This document shows positions 37,834 to 48,158 of a stretch of DNA of 64,000 bases, one piece after another. A program made the translations under genes and the position numbers. The notes under the pieces were generated by a model that was given only the letters and a program-made list of their open reading frames with translations, was not told the DNA's origin and made no database searches. Every line of letters begins with the position of its first letter. Within the stretch, counting starts at the first letter, position 1. The DNA comes from Leptospira sp. WS58.C1. GTDB taxonomy: Bacteria > Spirochaetota > Leptospiria > Leptospirales > Leptospiraceae. The stretch is taken from positions 1,960,001 through 2,024,000 of the forward strand of contig NZ_CP162137.1 of assembly GCF_040833995.1 (NCBI RefSeq). Reading direction: 5' to 3'.

Positions 37834-39371
37834 GCTTCCAAAACTTCTTTTAAAGTTTTGACGAACTTTTTATGAATTGGACCCGTTTCCTTAGGAAGTT
37901 CCAATTTTTTAGCGAGTTCCAATAGAACATTCGGTTCTATCACTTTTCCTTCGAACCATTGCCCGGCCATATCTCCCGAAATTTTTAGAACGGAAGATAG
38001 ATCTAAAATTTCCCTTTCCACCATCACAAGTGCAAAACCTAAGGCCCCGTCCGTAGGGATATAAGGTGCAATCCCTTCCATTTTCCAAGGATCTAGTCCT
38101 GTTGGAAGAGCGCTTCTCACATTCCATTTCATTTCTTCGGAAGGAGGTCCAAGTTCCGTTTTATTGATCAGTACTAATTGTACAGGATTAATAAATCCAT
38201 GTATTCTATGATTTTCTTCTGCGAGTTCTCTGATGAGTTTAGCGTTATCTCTTGTAATAGCATCTCTTCCTAAAAAATTCAATTTATAGAGATAATCTTC
38301 CAGCTCTTTCCCTTGTAGGGCTCCCGTCAAAATGAACTGATATAAAATAAAGATCAAATAGTCGCTTTCCGTATTGTCCCCAAGTAAGATCTCCTTGGAG
38401 TTTGTCGGAAGATAGATCCTGTCTCGAAGAAGGATCGTAAGCTTATACGCCAATTGATCGAATAAACTTTGGAAAGAAGAGCCTGCAAATTTACGGACCC
38501 TCTCCAAAGCACCCCAAAGGCCTTCCGTTAAAAATCTAGTAGGATGGGAAAGAGTATCCCAAAATTTATCCACCATTCCTTTCAAAGTACCTTCTAGATA
38601 CTTTAAGTGAAGCGATTCCGTTTTAACACCTTGTGTCCTGAATGTGGAAAGTAGGGTCCTTCTAAAAAAATGGGGACTCGCAGAAATAAAACAAAGAGGA
38701 GAATCCGATGTGGCCTCTCTCAATTCTTTGAATAAGGTAGGCATCCCCGGTAAAGGTAACTTCTGCTCCGGTGTTTCGAATAATGTGGAAATTTTTCCCT
38801 TATTGGAATGAATATCCGTAGCCAGATAGGTCTGGTCGATATCGGAAGTCGTTACGATCCCCGTGTATTCTTCCGCTAAAATACGCAATGCTCCCATTCC
38901 TATCAGGCTTTGAGAGACTAATTCGTGTTTGCCGGGAGTGTTTAAATAAGCCAGATCTTTTCCGAATTGTCTATAAGAGTCCGGTTTTAAGAAATGAATA
39001 TGAAAGATATAGTTTCCTGGAGCTAATGGAAACGTAAATTCATGGAAAAAAAATCCACTTTCATCCCCTCTGATCTCAGGAGAACGATGTAAAACTTTAC
39101 CGGACCCATCCACAATTTCCGCTACAAGGATAGGTTTACGCACTGATTCGAGTCCGTAGTCTAAAAACGGGGTGATCTCTTTTTCTTGTCCTTGGAATAA
39201 GCCGGTAAGAAGGTCCCATTTTTTAGGATCCGTCATTTCCTCGCTGATAGCGATATCTACCACTTGGCCTCGGATATAATAACGGTTCTCTCTTCCGAGA
39301 GTTCCTCCGCAGATTGCTGCCCTACGTTTTTCCGTATTCTTGGAAATTTTGCGTTCTGTTTCTTCCGTCAC
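37830..39371 (-). CDS. App1-like phosphatase domain protein
   Basis: 513 residues without signal peptide. Near 172-185 is the HAD-type motif TSDIDQTYLATD, with D177 and D179 as the nucleophile and acid pair, followed by LPLPGMPTLFKELREATSDSPLCFISASPHFFRRTL, the pattern of App1 (phosphatidate phosphatase) domains in yeast and bacteria. The first 130 residues form a beta-rich domain (GQVVDI, FFFHEFTFPLAPGNYIFHIHF), also normal for this family. The C-terminal 250 residues are not assigned by me. Role in lipid metabolism is an inference. Confidence 0.8.
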   Translation of the reverse strand: MTEETERKISKNTEKRRAAICGGTLGRENRYYIRGQVVDIAISEEMTDPKKWDLLTGLFQGQEKEITPFLDYGLESVRKPILVAEIVDGSGKVLHRSPEIRGDESGFFFHEFTFPLAPGNYIFHIHFLKPDSYRQFGKDLAYLNTPGKHELVSQSLIGMGALRILAEEYTGIVTTSDIDQTYLATDIHSNKGKISTLFETPEQKLPLPGMPTLFKELREATSDSPLCFISASPHFFRRTLLSTFRTQGVKTESLHLKYLEGTLKGMVDKFWDTLSHPTRFLTEGLWGALERVRKFAGSSFQSLFDQLAYKLTILLRDRIYLPTNSKEILLGDNTESDYLIFILYQFILTGALQGKELEDYLYKLNFLGRDAITRDNAKLIRELAEENHRIHGFINPVQLVLINKTELGPPSEEMKWNVRSALPTGLDPWKMEGIAPYIPTDGALGFALVMVEREILDLSSVLKISGDMAGQWFEGKVIEPNVLLELAKKLELPKETGPIHKKFVKTLKEVLEA

Positions 39372-39420
39372 AAGCTTTGCAGGATTCCTTTTTTACATTT
39401 CGGGAAAGGAAAACTCTACC

Positions 39421-39816
39421 ATGGGGGTTCTAAAGGGAAAGCAAAAATCCAATTTCTTTGTTTTCGAGAGAAAAGGTCCGCCTAGGATGGTCCTCAAGAT
39501 GTCGAGGGGGAAACATTCGGATCAGAGCCGGAAAGGTCCCAAGTCGATTTATATCCGGAAAATGAGATATGAAGAGGCATATCGGCTCTTGGACCGGGAA
39601 ATCCAAGCCGCATTCATGAAGGGAGAAACCCTGGTAGAAGTTGTACATGGGATAGGCGAGGGAGTTTTGAAAAAAATGACCGAAGATTATATCCGAGAAC
39701 ATTCTTTTCTAAAAATTTTAGAGGATGGCGGCCTTCACCTGGCAAATAATCCGGGTTCCACACTTGTGGAGATTATGGGTCCATCTTCGGAAGATCTAAA
39801 AAAATACTTAAAATAA
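39421..39816 (+). CDS. Smr-domain protein
   Basis: 131 residues from ATG 39421, which has AAAGGAAAA upstream; longer starts from 39340 encode an odd N-terminus. The C-terminal 85 residues are an Smr domain: AYRLLDREIQAAFMKGETLVEVVHGIGEGVLKKMTEDYI, with the GxG loop as HGIGEG, and VEI at the end. The LDLHG motif of most Smr domains is SIYIRKM here, so any nicking activity is uncertain. The first 45 residues are basic. The stop TAA shares bases with the cimA start region. Confidence 0.85.
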   Translation: MGVLKGKQKSNFFVFERKGPPRMVLKMSRGKHSDQSRKGPKSIYIRKMRYEEAYRLLDREIQAAFMKGETLVEVVHGIGEGVLKKMTEDYIREHSFLKILEDGGLHLANNPGSTLVEIMGPSSEDLKKYLK

Positions 39817-41366
39817 TGGGAACTACAAGACCTAAAGTCCAAATCCTGGATGTGACTCTCAGAGACGGAGAGCAGACCAGAGGTGTAAGTTTCTCAGCTT
39901 CCGAAAAACTCAATATCGCAAAATTTCTATTACAAAATCTGAAAGTAGATAGAGTCGAGATCGCATCCGCTCGGGTCTCTCAAGGAGAATTGGAAAGTGT
40001 CCGCGGGATCATGTCCTGGGCAGCTTCCGAAGGTTTGGAAAAACGGATCGAAATTCTAGGATTTGTGGATTCCCACAAAAGTGTGGATTGGATCCTGGCT
40101 TCCGGGGCCAAAACCTTAAATCTGCTCACAAAAGGTTCTCTAAAACATCTCCAAGGGCAGCTCAAAAAAACTCCCAAAGAACATTTTGAAGAAGTATCCG
40201 AAACCATCCAGTACGCCAAGAAGAACGGACTGGAAGTGAATGTTTATTTGGAAGATTGGTCCAACGGATATTTAAATAGTAAAGAATATGTTTTGGATTT
40301 TGTTTCTCATCTTTCCAAAGAACCTTTAGGCAAAATTTTCCTGCCGGATACATTGGGAGTTCTTTCGCCGGACGAAACATTCTCCGGTATTTCTCTTCTT
40401 ACCCAAAAACACCCCGAATTACATTTCGAATTCCACGGACATAACGATTACGATCTTTCCGTAGCAAACTGTTTGTTTGCAGTCAAAGCGGGAGCAAAAG
40501 GTGTACACGTTAGCGTAAACGGCTTGGGAGAAAGAGCCGGAAATTCCCCACTCGAGGCGGTAATCACCGCACTCCATGACAAGGCTGGCGTTCTCACAGA
40601 TGTGGATGAAAAAGCGATCTCCGAAGCAAGCCGCCTTGTGGAAGTATTCAGCGGCAAAAGGATCTCTGCCAATCGCCCGGTAGTGGGAGAAGATGTATTC
40701 ACCCAAACGGCAGGAGTTCACGCTGACGGTGACAAAAAAGGGAATTTATACGCAAATCCGATTTTGCCGGAACGTTTCGGCAGAAAAAGAAGTTACGCCC
40801 TAGGCAAACTCGCAGGAAAAGCAAGCATCTCGGAAAACCTAAAACAACTTGGACTTGTACTTTCTCCCGAGATCGAAAAGAAGGTCCTAGAAAAAGTAAT
40901 AGAGCTCGGAGACCAAAACAAGAACATCACGCCGGAAGATCTTCCGTTTATTATCGCGGACGTCTCCGGAAATTCCAGCGTGCAAGCGATCAAGATTACG
41001 GGATGTAAGATCAATTCCGGTATCGGGATCCGGCCGAAGGCGATCGTAGAATTAGAACTTCATGGTAACAGATATTCGGAAGAAGGAGAAGGCGACGGAG
41101 GTTACGACGCTTTCATGTCCGCGCTGACAAGCATCGCTTCCAAAGCAGGACTTTCTATTCCTAGACTTGTCGACTATGAGGTCCGTATTCCTCCCGGAGG
41201 AAAAACGGATGCGCTCGTGGAAACAATGATTACCTGGAACAAAACCCAAGAAAATCATGAAGAAGAAAATTTCAAGACTATGGGGATCCATTGCGACCAA
41301 ACAGTAGCTGCAGTTTTAGCTACAGAAAAAATGCTGAACTTAATTCTTCCTGCATGGCAAACTTAA
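39816..41366 (+). CDS. cimA: (R)-citramalate synthase
   Basis: 516 residues, the same length as the characterised L. interrogans enzyme as I remember it. It condenses pyruvate with acetyl-CoA to citramalate, the first step of threonine-independent isoleucine synthesis. R16-D17 in TLRDGEQTRG, the metal ligands in EFHGHNDYDLSVAN and the NGLGERAGN loop are in place. The C-terminal regulatory domain (INSGIGIRPKAIVELEL...EGDGGYDAFMSAL) that binds isoleucine is complete. The start overlaps the Smr stop. Confidence 0.94.
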   Translation: MGTTRPKVQILDVTLRDGEQTRGVSFSASEKLNIAKFLLQNLKVDRVEIASARVSQGELESVRGIMSWAASEGLEKRIEILGFVDSHKSVDWILASGAKTLNLLTKGSLKHLQGQLKKTPKEHFEEVSETIQYAKKNGLEVNVYLEDWSNGYLNSKEYVLDFVSHLSKEPLGKIFLPDTLGVLSPDETFSGISLLTQKHPELHFEFHGHNDYDLSVANCLFAVKAGAKGVHVSVNGLGERAGNSPLEAVITALHDKAGVLTDVDEKAISEASRLVEVFSGKRISANRPVVGEDVFTQTAGVHADGDKKGNLYANPILPERFGRKRSYALGKLAGKASISENLKQLGLVLSPEIEKKVLEKVIELGDQNKNITPEDLPFIIADVSGNSSVQAIKITGCKINSGIGIRPKAIVELELHGNRYSEEGEGDGGYDAFMSALTSIASKAGLSIPRLVDYEVRIPPGGKTDALVETMITWNKTQENHEEENFKTMGIHCDQTVAAVLATEKMLNLILPAWQT

Positions 41367-41923
41367 AACTGATGATCGTCGGCCTGGGCAACCCCGGTCC
41401 AAAATACGAAAAAAACCGTCATAATATCGGCTTTCTGGTCTTGGACGATCTTGTCAAAGATTGGGGAGTGGAGTTGAACCATTCTTCCAAAGAAGCAAAA
41501 GGGAAATTGGACAGGGACGGAGTCTCTTTCTATTTCCTAAAACCGCTTGAATATATGAATCTTTCCGGAAGAGCAGTCTCGGAACTTTCCCGCAAAAACG
41601 GGATCCCCCCCGAAAATATTTTAGTGATTCATGACGAAGTAGATTTTCCGTTCTCCAAACTCAAATTTAAACAGAGCGGTGGAAATGGTGGTCATAACGG
41701 GATCAAGGATATCTCCGAAAAACTAGGCTCGCCCGATTTTTTTCGACTCAGATTCGGAGTGGGAAAACCCGGAGACAGCGCTCTTACACCTGGACATGTT
41801 CTATCCAATTTCAACCAGGAAGAAATGAGTAAATTACCCGAATTATTCGACCAGGCTAAACAAAAAATCAAAGATTGGGTCCGGGAAAGACAGATCATTT
41901 TTTCAAAAGCCACCGATAAATAA
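41354..41923 (+). CDS. pth: Peptidyl-tRNA hydrolase
   Basis: 189 residues. Pth recycles tRNA from peptidyl-tRNA released by stalled ribosomes. The motifs LMIVGLGNPGPKYEKNRHNIGF (with the catalytic His23), MNLSGRAV, VIHDEVDFPFSKLKFKQSGGNGGHNGIKDI and FRLRFGVGKPG are typical. The ATG at 41354 starts the homology and overlaps cimA by 13 bases. Longer frames from 41291 are not needed. Confidence 0.96.
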   Translation: MANLKLMIVGLGNPGPKYEKNRHNIGFLVLDDLVKDWGVELNHSSKEAKGKLDRDGVSFYFLKPLEYMNLSGRAVSELSRKNGIPPENILVIHDEVDFPFSKLKFKQSGGNGGHNGIKDISEKLGSPDFFRLRFGVGKPGDSALTPGHVLSNFNQEEMSKLPELFDQAKQKIKDWVRERQIIFSKATDK

Positions 41924-41972
41924 ACTATCCCGGACGGATATACGCTCCGGGGATTTTTATCCGGAGAAACCT

Positions 41973-42926
41973 GTGAGCGAATACGCGGTCAAACTTCCCC
42001 AATTTCCTTCCGAAATCCTGAATTCTGCCGCTTCCCGTTTTTATGAATATTTGAGAGTGGAAAAAAATTATTCCCAAAACACTCTCAACGCTTATCTACT
42101 GGATCTGAAATCATTCTTCGAATTCTGCCTACAGGAGCAGATAGAGATTTACCAATTGGAATCGGTGGATGTTCGTTCTTATTTTGCATTCCTTTCCAAA
42201 AATCAAGGATTGGATAGACGGACCCAGAGCCGGAAACTCTCCAGTCTTAGGACATTCTACAAAGTATTATTAAAAGATAATTTGGTTCCCGGAAACCCGA
42301 TCCTTTCCGTTAACTTCCCGAAAACCAGAAAGCAGGTCCCGAAAAATTTCAGAATAGAAGAAACGGAGAGTATTTTAGATTACGAATACGAAAATGAGAA
42401 TGCATCCGAAATATTAAATATCAGAGACAAAGCGATCTTAGAAGTATTATATTCTTCCGGACTCAGGGTTTTCGAGTTAGTCGACGCGACTTTGGTTCAA
42501 TTATCTGCGGATCATTCGATCTTAAAAGTTCTGGGTAAAAGAAGAAAAGAAAGATACGTATATTTAGGAAAAGAAGCCATCCAAAGTTTAAATGAATACT
42601 TGGATGTACGTCCTAGATTCCGACCCAGATCCGATGAAATTTTTCTGAACCAAAAGGGAAATAAACTGACGACCAGAGGGGTTCGTTATATTTTGAACGA
42701 GAGAAGGAAACGAATGGGATGGGACAAACCCATTACCCCCCATAAATTCCGTCATACGTTCGCAACGGACTTACTCGATGCCGGCGCAGATATCCGCGCA
42801 GTCCAAGAGCTTTTGGGGCATTCCTCTCTATCCACCACCCAGGTTTACCTGAGCGTGAGTAAGGAAAAGATCAAAGAGGTCTACCGAAAGGCTCACCCAC
42901 ATGCAAGACTCGATAAATCCAAATAA
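41973..42926 (+). CDS. xerC: Tyrosine recombinase XerC/XerD type
   Basis: 317 residues, starting at GTG 41973. The N-terminal SAM-like domain ([26 protein letters not shown]) and C-terminal catalytic domain are complete. Catalytic residues visible are Arg in [11 protein letters not shown], Lys in [11 protein letters not shown], His and Arg in [13 protein letters not shown], His in [12 protein letters not shown] and the Tyr of QVY. The gene order recombinase-hslV-hslU is the same as codV-clpQ-clpY of Bacillus, so it is a chromosomal dimer-resolution type and not a phage integrase. XerC versus XerD cannot be settled here. Confidence 0.92.
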   Translation: MSEYAVKLPQFPSEILNSAASRFYEYLRVEKNYSQNTLNAYLLDLKSFFEFCLQEQIEIYQLESVDVRSYFAFLSKNQGLDRRTQSRKLSSLRTFYKVLLKDNLVPGNPILSVNFPKTRKQVPKNFRIEETESILDYEYENENASEILNIRDKAILEVLYSSGLRVFELVDATLVQLSADHSILKVLGKRRKERYVYLGKEAIQSLNEYLDVRPRFRPRSDEIFLNQKGNKLTTRGVRYILNERRKRMGWDKPITPHKFRHTFATDLLDAGADIRAVQELLGHSSLSTTQVYLSVSKEKIKEVYRKAHPHARLDKSK

Positions 42927-43452
42927 AATACATGCAACTACGATACTCTGCGTTCGCAGAGGAGAAAAGGTAGCGATCGCAGGCGACGGACAGGTTTCAT
43001 TCGGGAACACTGTCATGAAAAATACGGCCAGAAAAGTCCGTAAACTTTACTCGGACAAAATTGTATCGGGGTTCGCCGGTTCGGCTGCGGATGCATTCAC
43101 CTTATTCGAACTTTTCGAAAAAAAAATACACGAGTTCGGAGGAAGTCTTTCCAGATCCGCGGTCGAACTAGCCAGAGAATGGAGATCCGACAGAGCGTTA
43201 CGAAGATTAGAGGCGATGCTTATCGTAGCGGATAAGGACGAATCCTTTTTAGTTTCCGGAACGGGAGATGTAATTTCCCCGGACGACGGAATTTTGGCAA
43301 TCGGTTCCGGAGGGAATTTTGCACTCTCCGCAGCCAGAGCATTGTACAATCATACAAATTTGGAACCTTCTCAAATAGTAAAAGAAGCCATGAATATAGC
43401 CGCAGATATTTGTATATATACAAATCATAATATAGTAGTAGAGGAAATCTGA
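42901..43452 (+). CDS. hslV: HslV protease subunit of HslUV
   Basis: 183 residues. HslV is the proteasome-like peptidase that works with the HslU ATPase. The N-terminus [30 protein letters not shown] holds the catalytic Thr after processing of the propeptide. [21 protein letters not shown] and [17 protein letters not shown] are family segments. The propeptide is about 12 residues. It overlaps the recombinase gene by 26 bases. Confidence 0.97.
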   Translation: MQDSINPNKIHATTILCVRRGEKVAIAGDGQVSFGNTVMKNTARKVRKLYSDKIVSGFAGSAADAFTLFELFEKKIHEFGGSLSRSAVELAREWRSDRALRRLEAMLIVADKDESFLVSGTGDVISPDDGILAIGSGGNFALSAARALYNHTNLEPSQIVKEAMNIAADICIYTNHNIVVEEI

Positions 43453-43454
43453 CA

Positions 43455-44891
43455 ATGAGCGAATTTCTTCCCCAAAGCAATGAATCCAAATTAGGGGATG
43501 ACGAACTCACTCCCAGGCAGATCGTTTCCAAACTAGACGAACACATCATCGGCCAAAAAAACGCCAAAAAAGCGGTGGCAATCGCTCTTCGCAATCGTAC
43601 GAGACGCAGAAAATTAGATCCTGAACTAAGAGAAGAAATTTATCCTAAAAACATCATCATGATCGGTCCGACAGGAGTCGGAAAAACGGAAATCGCAAGA
43701 AGACTTTCCAAACTCTGCGGTGCACCTTTTTTAAAGGTAGAAAGTACTAAATTTACGGAAGTAGGTTACGTTGGCCGAGACGTGGAAAGTATTATCCGAG
43801 ATCTGGCAATGGTTTCCCTAAACCTAGTCAAACAAGAATTCAGAAAAGAAGTCGAAGCAAAAGCTAAGGAAAGAGCCGAAGAAGCGCTGTTGGATATCCT
43901 ACTTCCATTCCCTGCCAAAACTTCCATTGCAGATCCTCATCCTCCTTCCATAGGATTTTCCACTAACGAAGCGGACGAAGAAAGAGAGAAAAGATTTTTA
44001 GAGACCAGAGAGACAATGAGAAAGAAGCTCAAATCTGGGAAACTAAACGAACAAATTATTGAGCTGGATATTCCTCAGGCCGGACCACAAGGACTTCCTA
44101 TGCTTCAAGTATTCGGCGCCGGGAATATGGAAGACTTGGACAATCATATCCAAAATGTTTTGGGCGATCTAATGCCTAAAAAGCAAAAGAAAAGAAAGTT
44201 ACCGATTCCCGAAGCACTTAAAGTTTTAGAGGAAGCGGAAGCGGAAAAACTTTTAGATCCCGACAAAGTGCAAAGAGAAGCCCAAAAACGAGTGGAAGAA
44301 ATGGGCATCGTCTTCTTAGACGAGATCGACAAGATCGCAAGCAGAGAAGGAAGAGCGGGTGCGGATGTTTCTAGAGAAGGAGTACAAAGAGATTTACTTC
44401 CGATCGTAGAAGGTGCCACAGTAAACACGAAGATTGGTCCGATCGTAACGGATCATATACTCTTTATCGCAGCCGGTGCATTCCATATGTCCAAACCTTC
44501 CGATCTTATTCCTGAATTGCAGGGACGTTTTCCGATCCGAGTAGAGCTGGAAAAATTATCCATGGAAGATTTCGAAAAGATCTTAACGGCGCCTAGATCC
44601 TCTCTAGTAAAACAATACCAAGCCTTACTCGAAACCGATGGGATCAAAATAGAATTTGCCCCGGACGGGATCCAAGAGATCGCAAAGATCGCCTATGATA
44701 TGAACGAAAAACATGAAAACATAGGTGCACGAAGACTGAATACGATCATGGAAAGACTTTTAGAAGACCTAAGTTTCGAAGGCCCGGATCTACCGGAAGA
44801 GAAAAGAAAACTAACCATCAACAAAGCGGCAGTCGAGTCCAAACTGAAAGGAATTATAGAAGATAAGGACTTAAGTCGTTATATTTTGTAA
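43455..44891 (+). CDS. hslU: HslU ATPase subunit of HslUV
   Basis: 478 residues. The AAA+ domain contains Walker [15 protein letters not shown], the [12 protein letters not shown] pore region and Walker [10 protein letters not shown]. The intermediate I domain lies between about 115 and 265. The C-terminus (LSRYIL) fits into HslV pockets in known complexes. It directly follows hslV, with two bases between, and ends the operon. Confidence 0.97.
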   Translation: MSEFLPQSNESKLGDDELTPRQIVSKLDEHIIGQKNAKKAVAIALRNRTRRRKLDPELREEIYPKNIIMIGPTGVGKTEIARRLSKLCGAPFLKVESTKFTEVGYVGRDVESIIRDLAMVSLNLVKQEFRKEVEAKAKERAEEALLDILLPFPAKTSIADPHPPSIGFSTNEADEEREKRFLETRETMRKKLKSGKLNEQIIELDIPQAGPQGLPMLQVFGAGNMEDLDNHIQNVLGDLMPKKQKKRKLPIPEALKVLEEAEAEKLLDPDKVQREAQKRVEEMGIVFLDEIDKIASREGRAGADVSREGVQRDLLPIVEGATVNTKIGPIVTDHILFIAAGAFHMSKPSDLIPELQGRFPIRVELEKLSMEDFEKILTAPRSSLVKQYQALLETDGIKIEFAPDGIQEIAKIAYDMNEKHENIGARRLNTIMERLLEDLSFEGPDLPEEKRKLTINKAAVESKLKGIIEDKDLSRYIL

Positions 44892-44899
44892 GTTTTCAG

Positions 44900-44993
44900 T
44901 TTCGCACGGAGCTCACAGAGAACACCGAGTAAACTCTTTGCGGCTCTGCGAGAAAAACTCCTCTGTGTTCTCCGTGGTCTCTGTGTGAAAAAA
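44900..44993. repeat. Large imperfect inverted repeat, intergenic
   Basis: Between convergent genes lies a ~90-base element. CACGGAGCTCACAGAGAAC on the left matches the reverse complement of GTTCTCCGTGGTCTCTGTG on the right at most positions (about 20 of 25 in the longest alignment I made by eye). Text of the type CTCTGTGTTCTCCGTGG recurs as an interspersed repeat in several bacterial genomes, as I recall. I did not find another copy in the window. It may act as a terminator for both genes. Confidence 0.6.
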
Positions 44994-45019
44994 CTTTGCG
45001 TCTTTTCTAACGCTGTGCC

Positions 45020-45853
45020 TTAAAACGCCATTTCACGAAGCGCAGCTAAAGGATATCTCATATACACGGTGGTCGTTCTAGAACCGGAAGTGATTGTCAA
45101 AAGATCTAACGGATTCAGACCCATCGTATAATAACCTTCGTCAATCATCGCGATCCCGAAACCCGCACTTTCCTTTTCGTCCAAAAACTCAGGACGGAAA
45201 AAATCGGCAGAATTCCCTTGGTCGAAGAGTTCCTTATGGCGAACGCGGGATTCTTCGATCCTTCCAAAGTCCATATTATGGATCGGGGAATCGTTACGGA
45301 TCCTGAAATTTAGCTCATCTTTGGTGATCTTGATTTTAACAGAAATTCTCATTCTGTTTTTTTTAAGTTTATAACGGATATCGGTGAGAAATTCTTTCTC
45401 TTCGTCTTTTAAGATCTGCTTTTTAGCCCGGATCCTATCTTCCAATTGAAGAATGTTCTGGACCTGTTTTTTGATCTTATCCGGAACCACATATCTCTGC
45501 ATCGCGTCGCGAAGAGGGGAAGTATCCATGATAATCTCGAGCAGTTCTTCCGCTTCTTCTTGGGTTTCGCCGAGCTTTTCTATTTTTTTCAAGAGCTCGT
45601 CTCTGAAAATAATATGGCGGATATTTCCTTTGATCGCGTTTAATAATGCCTCCATAAGTCCGCTGAAGAGATGAAATGCAGCAAGCGGATTGGCACCGAT
45701 CTCTTCTAAGAGACCGTTTACGAGTTCGGAAAGTATATCTCTGGTAGGTTTTGTCAGACCTTTCAGTTCTAAATGGAAGAATCTTCTCTGCTTGAGTTCT
45801 TCGATATTTTGGAGGATTTGAGCCCCTTTGAGGACAGATTTCTGGTTTGCCAT
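45020..45853 (-). CDS. GHKL-like ATPase fold protein, role unknown
   Basis: 277 residues from the ATG at 45853; no good ribosome site is seen, and a TTG at 45907 would add 18 residues. The layout hints at a degenerate histidine-kinase ATPase domain: [16 protein letters not shown] may be the N box, FRIRNDSPI the G1 region and [15 protein letters not shown] a G2-like loop. No receiver-pairing His is clear. The central part is charged and helical. It is divergent from the lipoyl-domain operon (about 70 bases between). Confidence 0.6.
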   Translation of the reverse strand: MANQKSVLKGAQILQNIEELKQRRFFHLELKGLTKPTRDILSELVNGLLEEIGANPLAAFHLFSGLMEALLNAIKGNIRHIIFRDELLKKIEKLGETQEEAEELLEIIMDTSPLRDAMQRYVVPDKIKKQVQNILQLEDRIRAKKQILKDEEKEFLTDIRYKLKKNRMRISVKIKITKDELNFRIRNDSPIHNMDFGRIEESRVRHKELFDQGNSADFFRPEFLDEKESAGFGIAMIDEGYYTMGLNPLDLLTITSGSRTTTVYMRYPLAALREMAF

Positions 45854-45922
45854 AGGAGGGAACTTAGAAAATTTAGTACACGTTGGCTTGTGGACTCTAT
45901 ACGGCAAGCTGGTTTTAGAGAG

Positions 45923-46183
45923 ATGGCATCAAAAACCGAAGATTTCGAACTAATTACACCCGACTTGGGCGACACAGATAAAATCGAACTAGTTCGATGG
46001 AATTTTCGGTTGGGCGATCAAATCAATGAGGGAGCGGAGGTCTGCGAACTAGTCACAGACAAGGCTTCTTTTCCGATGGAATCTCCGATTAACGGAATAC
46101 TTGCGAGAATCGACAGAGAAAAAGGTTCCATCATTAAAAAAGGAGAAATTTTGGGAATGATCCGGAGGAAAGTTTCCGAGTGA
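45923..46183 (+). CDS. Stand-alone lipoyl/biotinyl domain protein
   Basis: 86 residues from ATG 45923, chosen because it starts the domain exactly; longer frames have no ribosome site. The whole protein is one lipoyl domain: [38 protein letters not shown] with K47 as the lysine that would carry lipoate, then [10 protein letters not shown]. The residues around the lysine (TDKA) favour lipoate over biotin (EAMKM). Such free domains may shuttle intermediates between enzymes, as glycine-cleavage H protein does. It overlaps the next gene as GTGA. Confidence 0.85.
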   Translation: MASKTEDFELITPDLGDTDKIELVRWNFRLGDQINEGAEVCELVTDKASFPMESPINGILARIDREKGSIIKKGEILGMIRRKVSE

Positions 46184-47082
46184 AATTGGTCCATTTATCG
46201 GACCTACATTTTCCCGTAGCACTTCCTTTCATGACTTTGAAAGGTAAGATGATACCGGGATATATGAACTATACCTTTCGGCGTATGAGAAAATATCCGA
46301 TTTCTCTTTGGGACGCAATCGTTCGAAAAGTTCAATCATTAGATCCGGAAGCGATCATTATCTCTGGAGATATCACAAATGTTTCTCATCATAGAGAATA
46401 CGATGAGGCATTAAGAATCTTGAAGCCGGTACTTGGGGACAAAACATTCATGGTCCCAGGAAATCATGATCGTTACACACGAGTCGCCGCAGGAAAAAAA
46501 GGAACAGATCTACCATACTATGAGAAATTTTTCTCCTCTTGGATGGGAGATAGTATCCCGATTCAAAACGGGTATCTTAGGATCAAAAAAATAGGAAAAC
46601 TAACTCTGGTTGGCTGGGACTCTAATATGCCTCTCTCCGTATTGAATGCGTATGGATACGTGGGGGAAGAGATTGTACATTCTACCTTGGAATATCTGGA
46701 AAAAGAAAAACTAGATCATTATATCTTGATCTGTCATCATCCCATCTGGAATCCTCCGGAACGTCAGGAAAGTTCCGGTCATAAAATGAAAAACAGGGAA
46801 GAAATCGCTGAACTTCTAAAAAAAAGGCCTCCATTAGCCTATTTGCACGGTCATGTACATACGAATTGGGTTAAGTATCCCGATCCCCAAAAACCGTATT
46901 ACGTGATCAATTCCGCATCCAGTACAAGGATCTCGGACCAACGACACCAAAGCGGATTCCATCTGATGGAATGGAACGGAAAAGCACTTAATGTCAAAAG
47001 ATTCTCATTCTCTAATGAAGAAGGGGAATTTATAGAAACAAAAACGATCTCATACCAAGAAAAGGAAACAAATGGCCGGTAA
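46180..47082 (+). CDS. Calcineurin-like metallophosphoesterase
   Basis: 300 residues, GTG start. All five metal-binding motifs are present: LSDLH (D8, H10), SGDIT (D64), PGNHDRY (N95, H96), CHHPIW (H186, H187) and LHGHVH (H223, H225, H227). The pattern is of the class III cyclic-nucleotide phosphodiesterase/DNA repair-like group, but the substrate cannot be told. It sits between the lipoyl domain gene and mrp, overlapping both. The C-terminal [19 protein letters not shown] segment is usual in this group. Confidence 0.9.
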   Translation: MKLVHLSDLHFPVALPFMTLKGKMIPGYMNYTFRRMRKYPISLWDAIVRKVQSLDPEAIIISGDITNVSHHREYDEALRILKPVLGDKTFMVPGNHDRYTRVAAGKKGTDLPYYEKFFSSWMGDSIPIQNGYLRIKKIGKLTLVGWDSNMPLSVLNAYGYVGEEIVHSTLEYLEKEKLDHYILICHHPIWNPPERQESSGHKMKNREEIAELLKKRPPLAYLHGHVHTNWVKYPDPQKPYYVINSASSTRISDQRHQSGFHLMEWNGKALNVKRFSFSNEEGEFIETKTISYQEKETNGR

Positions 47083-48118
47083 ACTCCAACCAATCGATAT
47101 CCAAAGAGAACTCACTAAAATCAAACATCCGGAGTTAAAAAAAGACATCGTGTCTCTCGGAATGATCGGTTCTCTTGAAATCGGAGAAGATGAAACAAGT
47201 ATCCTCGTTAAAACTCCTAGCCAAGACAGAAGAGTCCAGATCGGATTAGAGGCACAGATCCGTCAGACACTTTCCAAAAAGGAAGGTGTAGGGAAAGTAA
47301 AGATCAAGTTCGAAGTAGATCCTAAAATGACCTTGGATGATTCCAATAAAATCCTTGGAGTTAAAAAGGTAATCGCGATCGGCTCCGGAAAAGGTGGAGT
47401 AGGAAAATCCACAGTCACAGTAAACCTTGCATCTACAGCAGCCGCTATGGGATATAAAGTGGGAGTGATGGATGCGGATATCTACGGACCTTCTATCGGA
47501 AAAATGTTCGGAGTGAACGGAAAAGTAGCCCTTAAAGCCGAAGAAGATAAAATTTATCCGTTAGAAAAAGACGGACTGAAGATCATCTCTTTCTCTTTTT
47601 TAATAGAAGAGAAACAACCGGTAGTATGGCGGGGTCCAATGTTAGGAAAGGCGGTAGAACAATTTTTATACGATATCGTCTGGGGAGAACTGGACTTCTT
47701 ATTTATAGATCTGCCACCCGGAACGGGAGACGTACAATTATCTCTCGCTCAGCTAATAGATTTAGACGGTGCAATTTTAGTGACCACACCGCAAACCGTA
47801 GCCCTTTTAGATGCAAATAGAGCTGCGTCCATGTTCCAACAAGTCAAAGTACCGATCTTAGGTGTTGTGGAGAATATGAGTGAATTTGTATGTCCAAATT
47901 GTGGACACAGTTCCGCGATTTTTTCTAAGGGCGGAGGTCAAAAATTAGCGGATTCTGCCGATACAAAATTCTTGGGAGGGGTCCCACTTACTATGGATGT
48001 AATGAGCGCAGGAGAAGCCGGAAAACCCCTGGTTTTTCAAGAACCTGACGGAATTATCGCAAAATCCTACAAAAACATACTCCAAAACCTGGCTGAAGAG
48101 ATAAAAAAGTGGGAATAA
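47072..48118 (+). CDS. mrp: Fe-S cluster carrier ATPase Mrp/ApbC
   Basis: 348 residues. An N-terminal MIP18-like domain (about 1-90) is followed by a P-loop NTPase with the deviant Walker [29 protein letters not shown], and the CxxC that holds the bridging cluster ([10 protein letters not shown]). [15 protein letters not shown] is a strong family signature. It binds and delivers iron-sulfur clusters. The overlap with the phosphoesterase and nearness of a lipoyl domain suggest a shared operon, and lipoate synthesis itself needs Fe-S enzymes. Confidence 0.96.
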   Translation: MAGKLQPIDIQRELTKIKHPELKKDIVSLGMIGSLEIGEDETSILVKTPSQDRRVQIGLEAQIRQTLSKKEGVGKVKIKFEVDPKMTLDDSNKILGVKKVIAIGSGKGGVGKSTVTVNLASTAAAMGYKVGVMDADIYGPSIGKMFGVNGKVALKAEEDKIYPLEKDGLKIISFSFLIEEKQPVVWRGPMLGKAVEQFLYDIVWGELDFLFIDLPPGTGDVQLSLAQLIDLDGAILVTTPQTVALLDANRAASMFQQVKVPILGVVENMSEFVCPNCGHSSAIFSKGGGQKLADSADTKFLGGVPLTMDVMSAGEAGKPLVFQEPDGIIAKSYKNILQNLAEEIKKWE

Positions 48119-48158
48119 TACTCTGGGGCCAGTCAGTTAGTACAGAGGGAGGCAAACC

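Noticed and set aside
41973..42926. Tyrosine recombinase as phage integrase and sign of a prophage
   Set aside because: The gene is followed by hslV and hslU as in the codV-clpQ-clpY operon, and no other phage gene is near.
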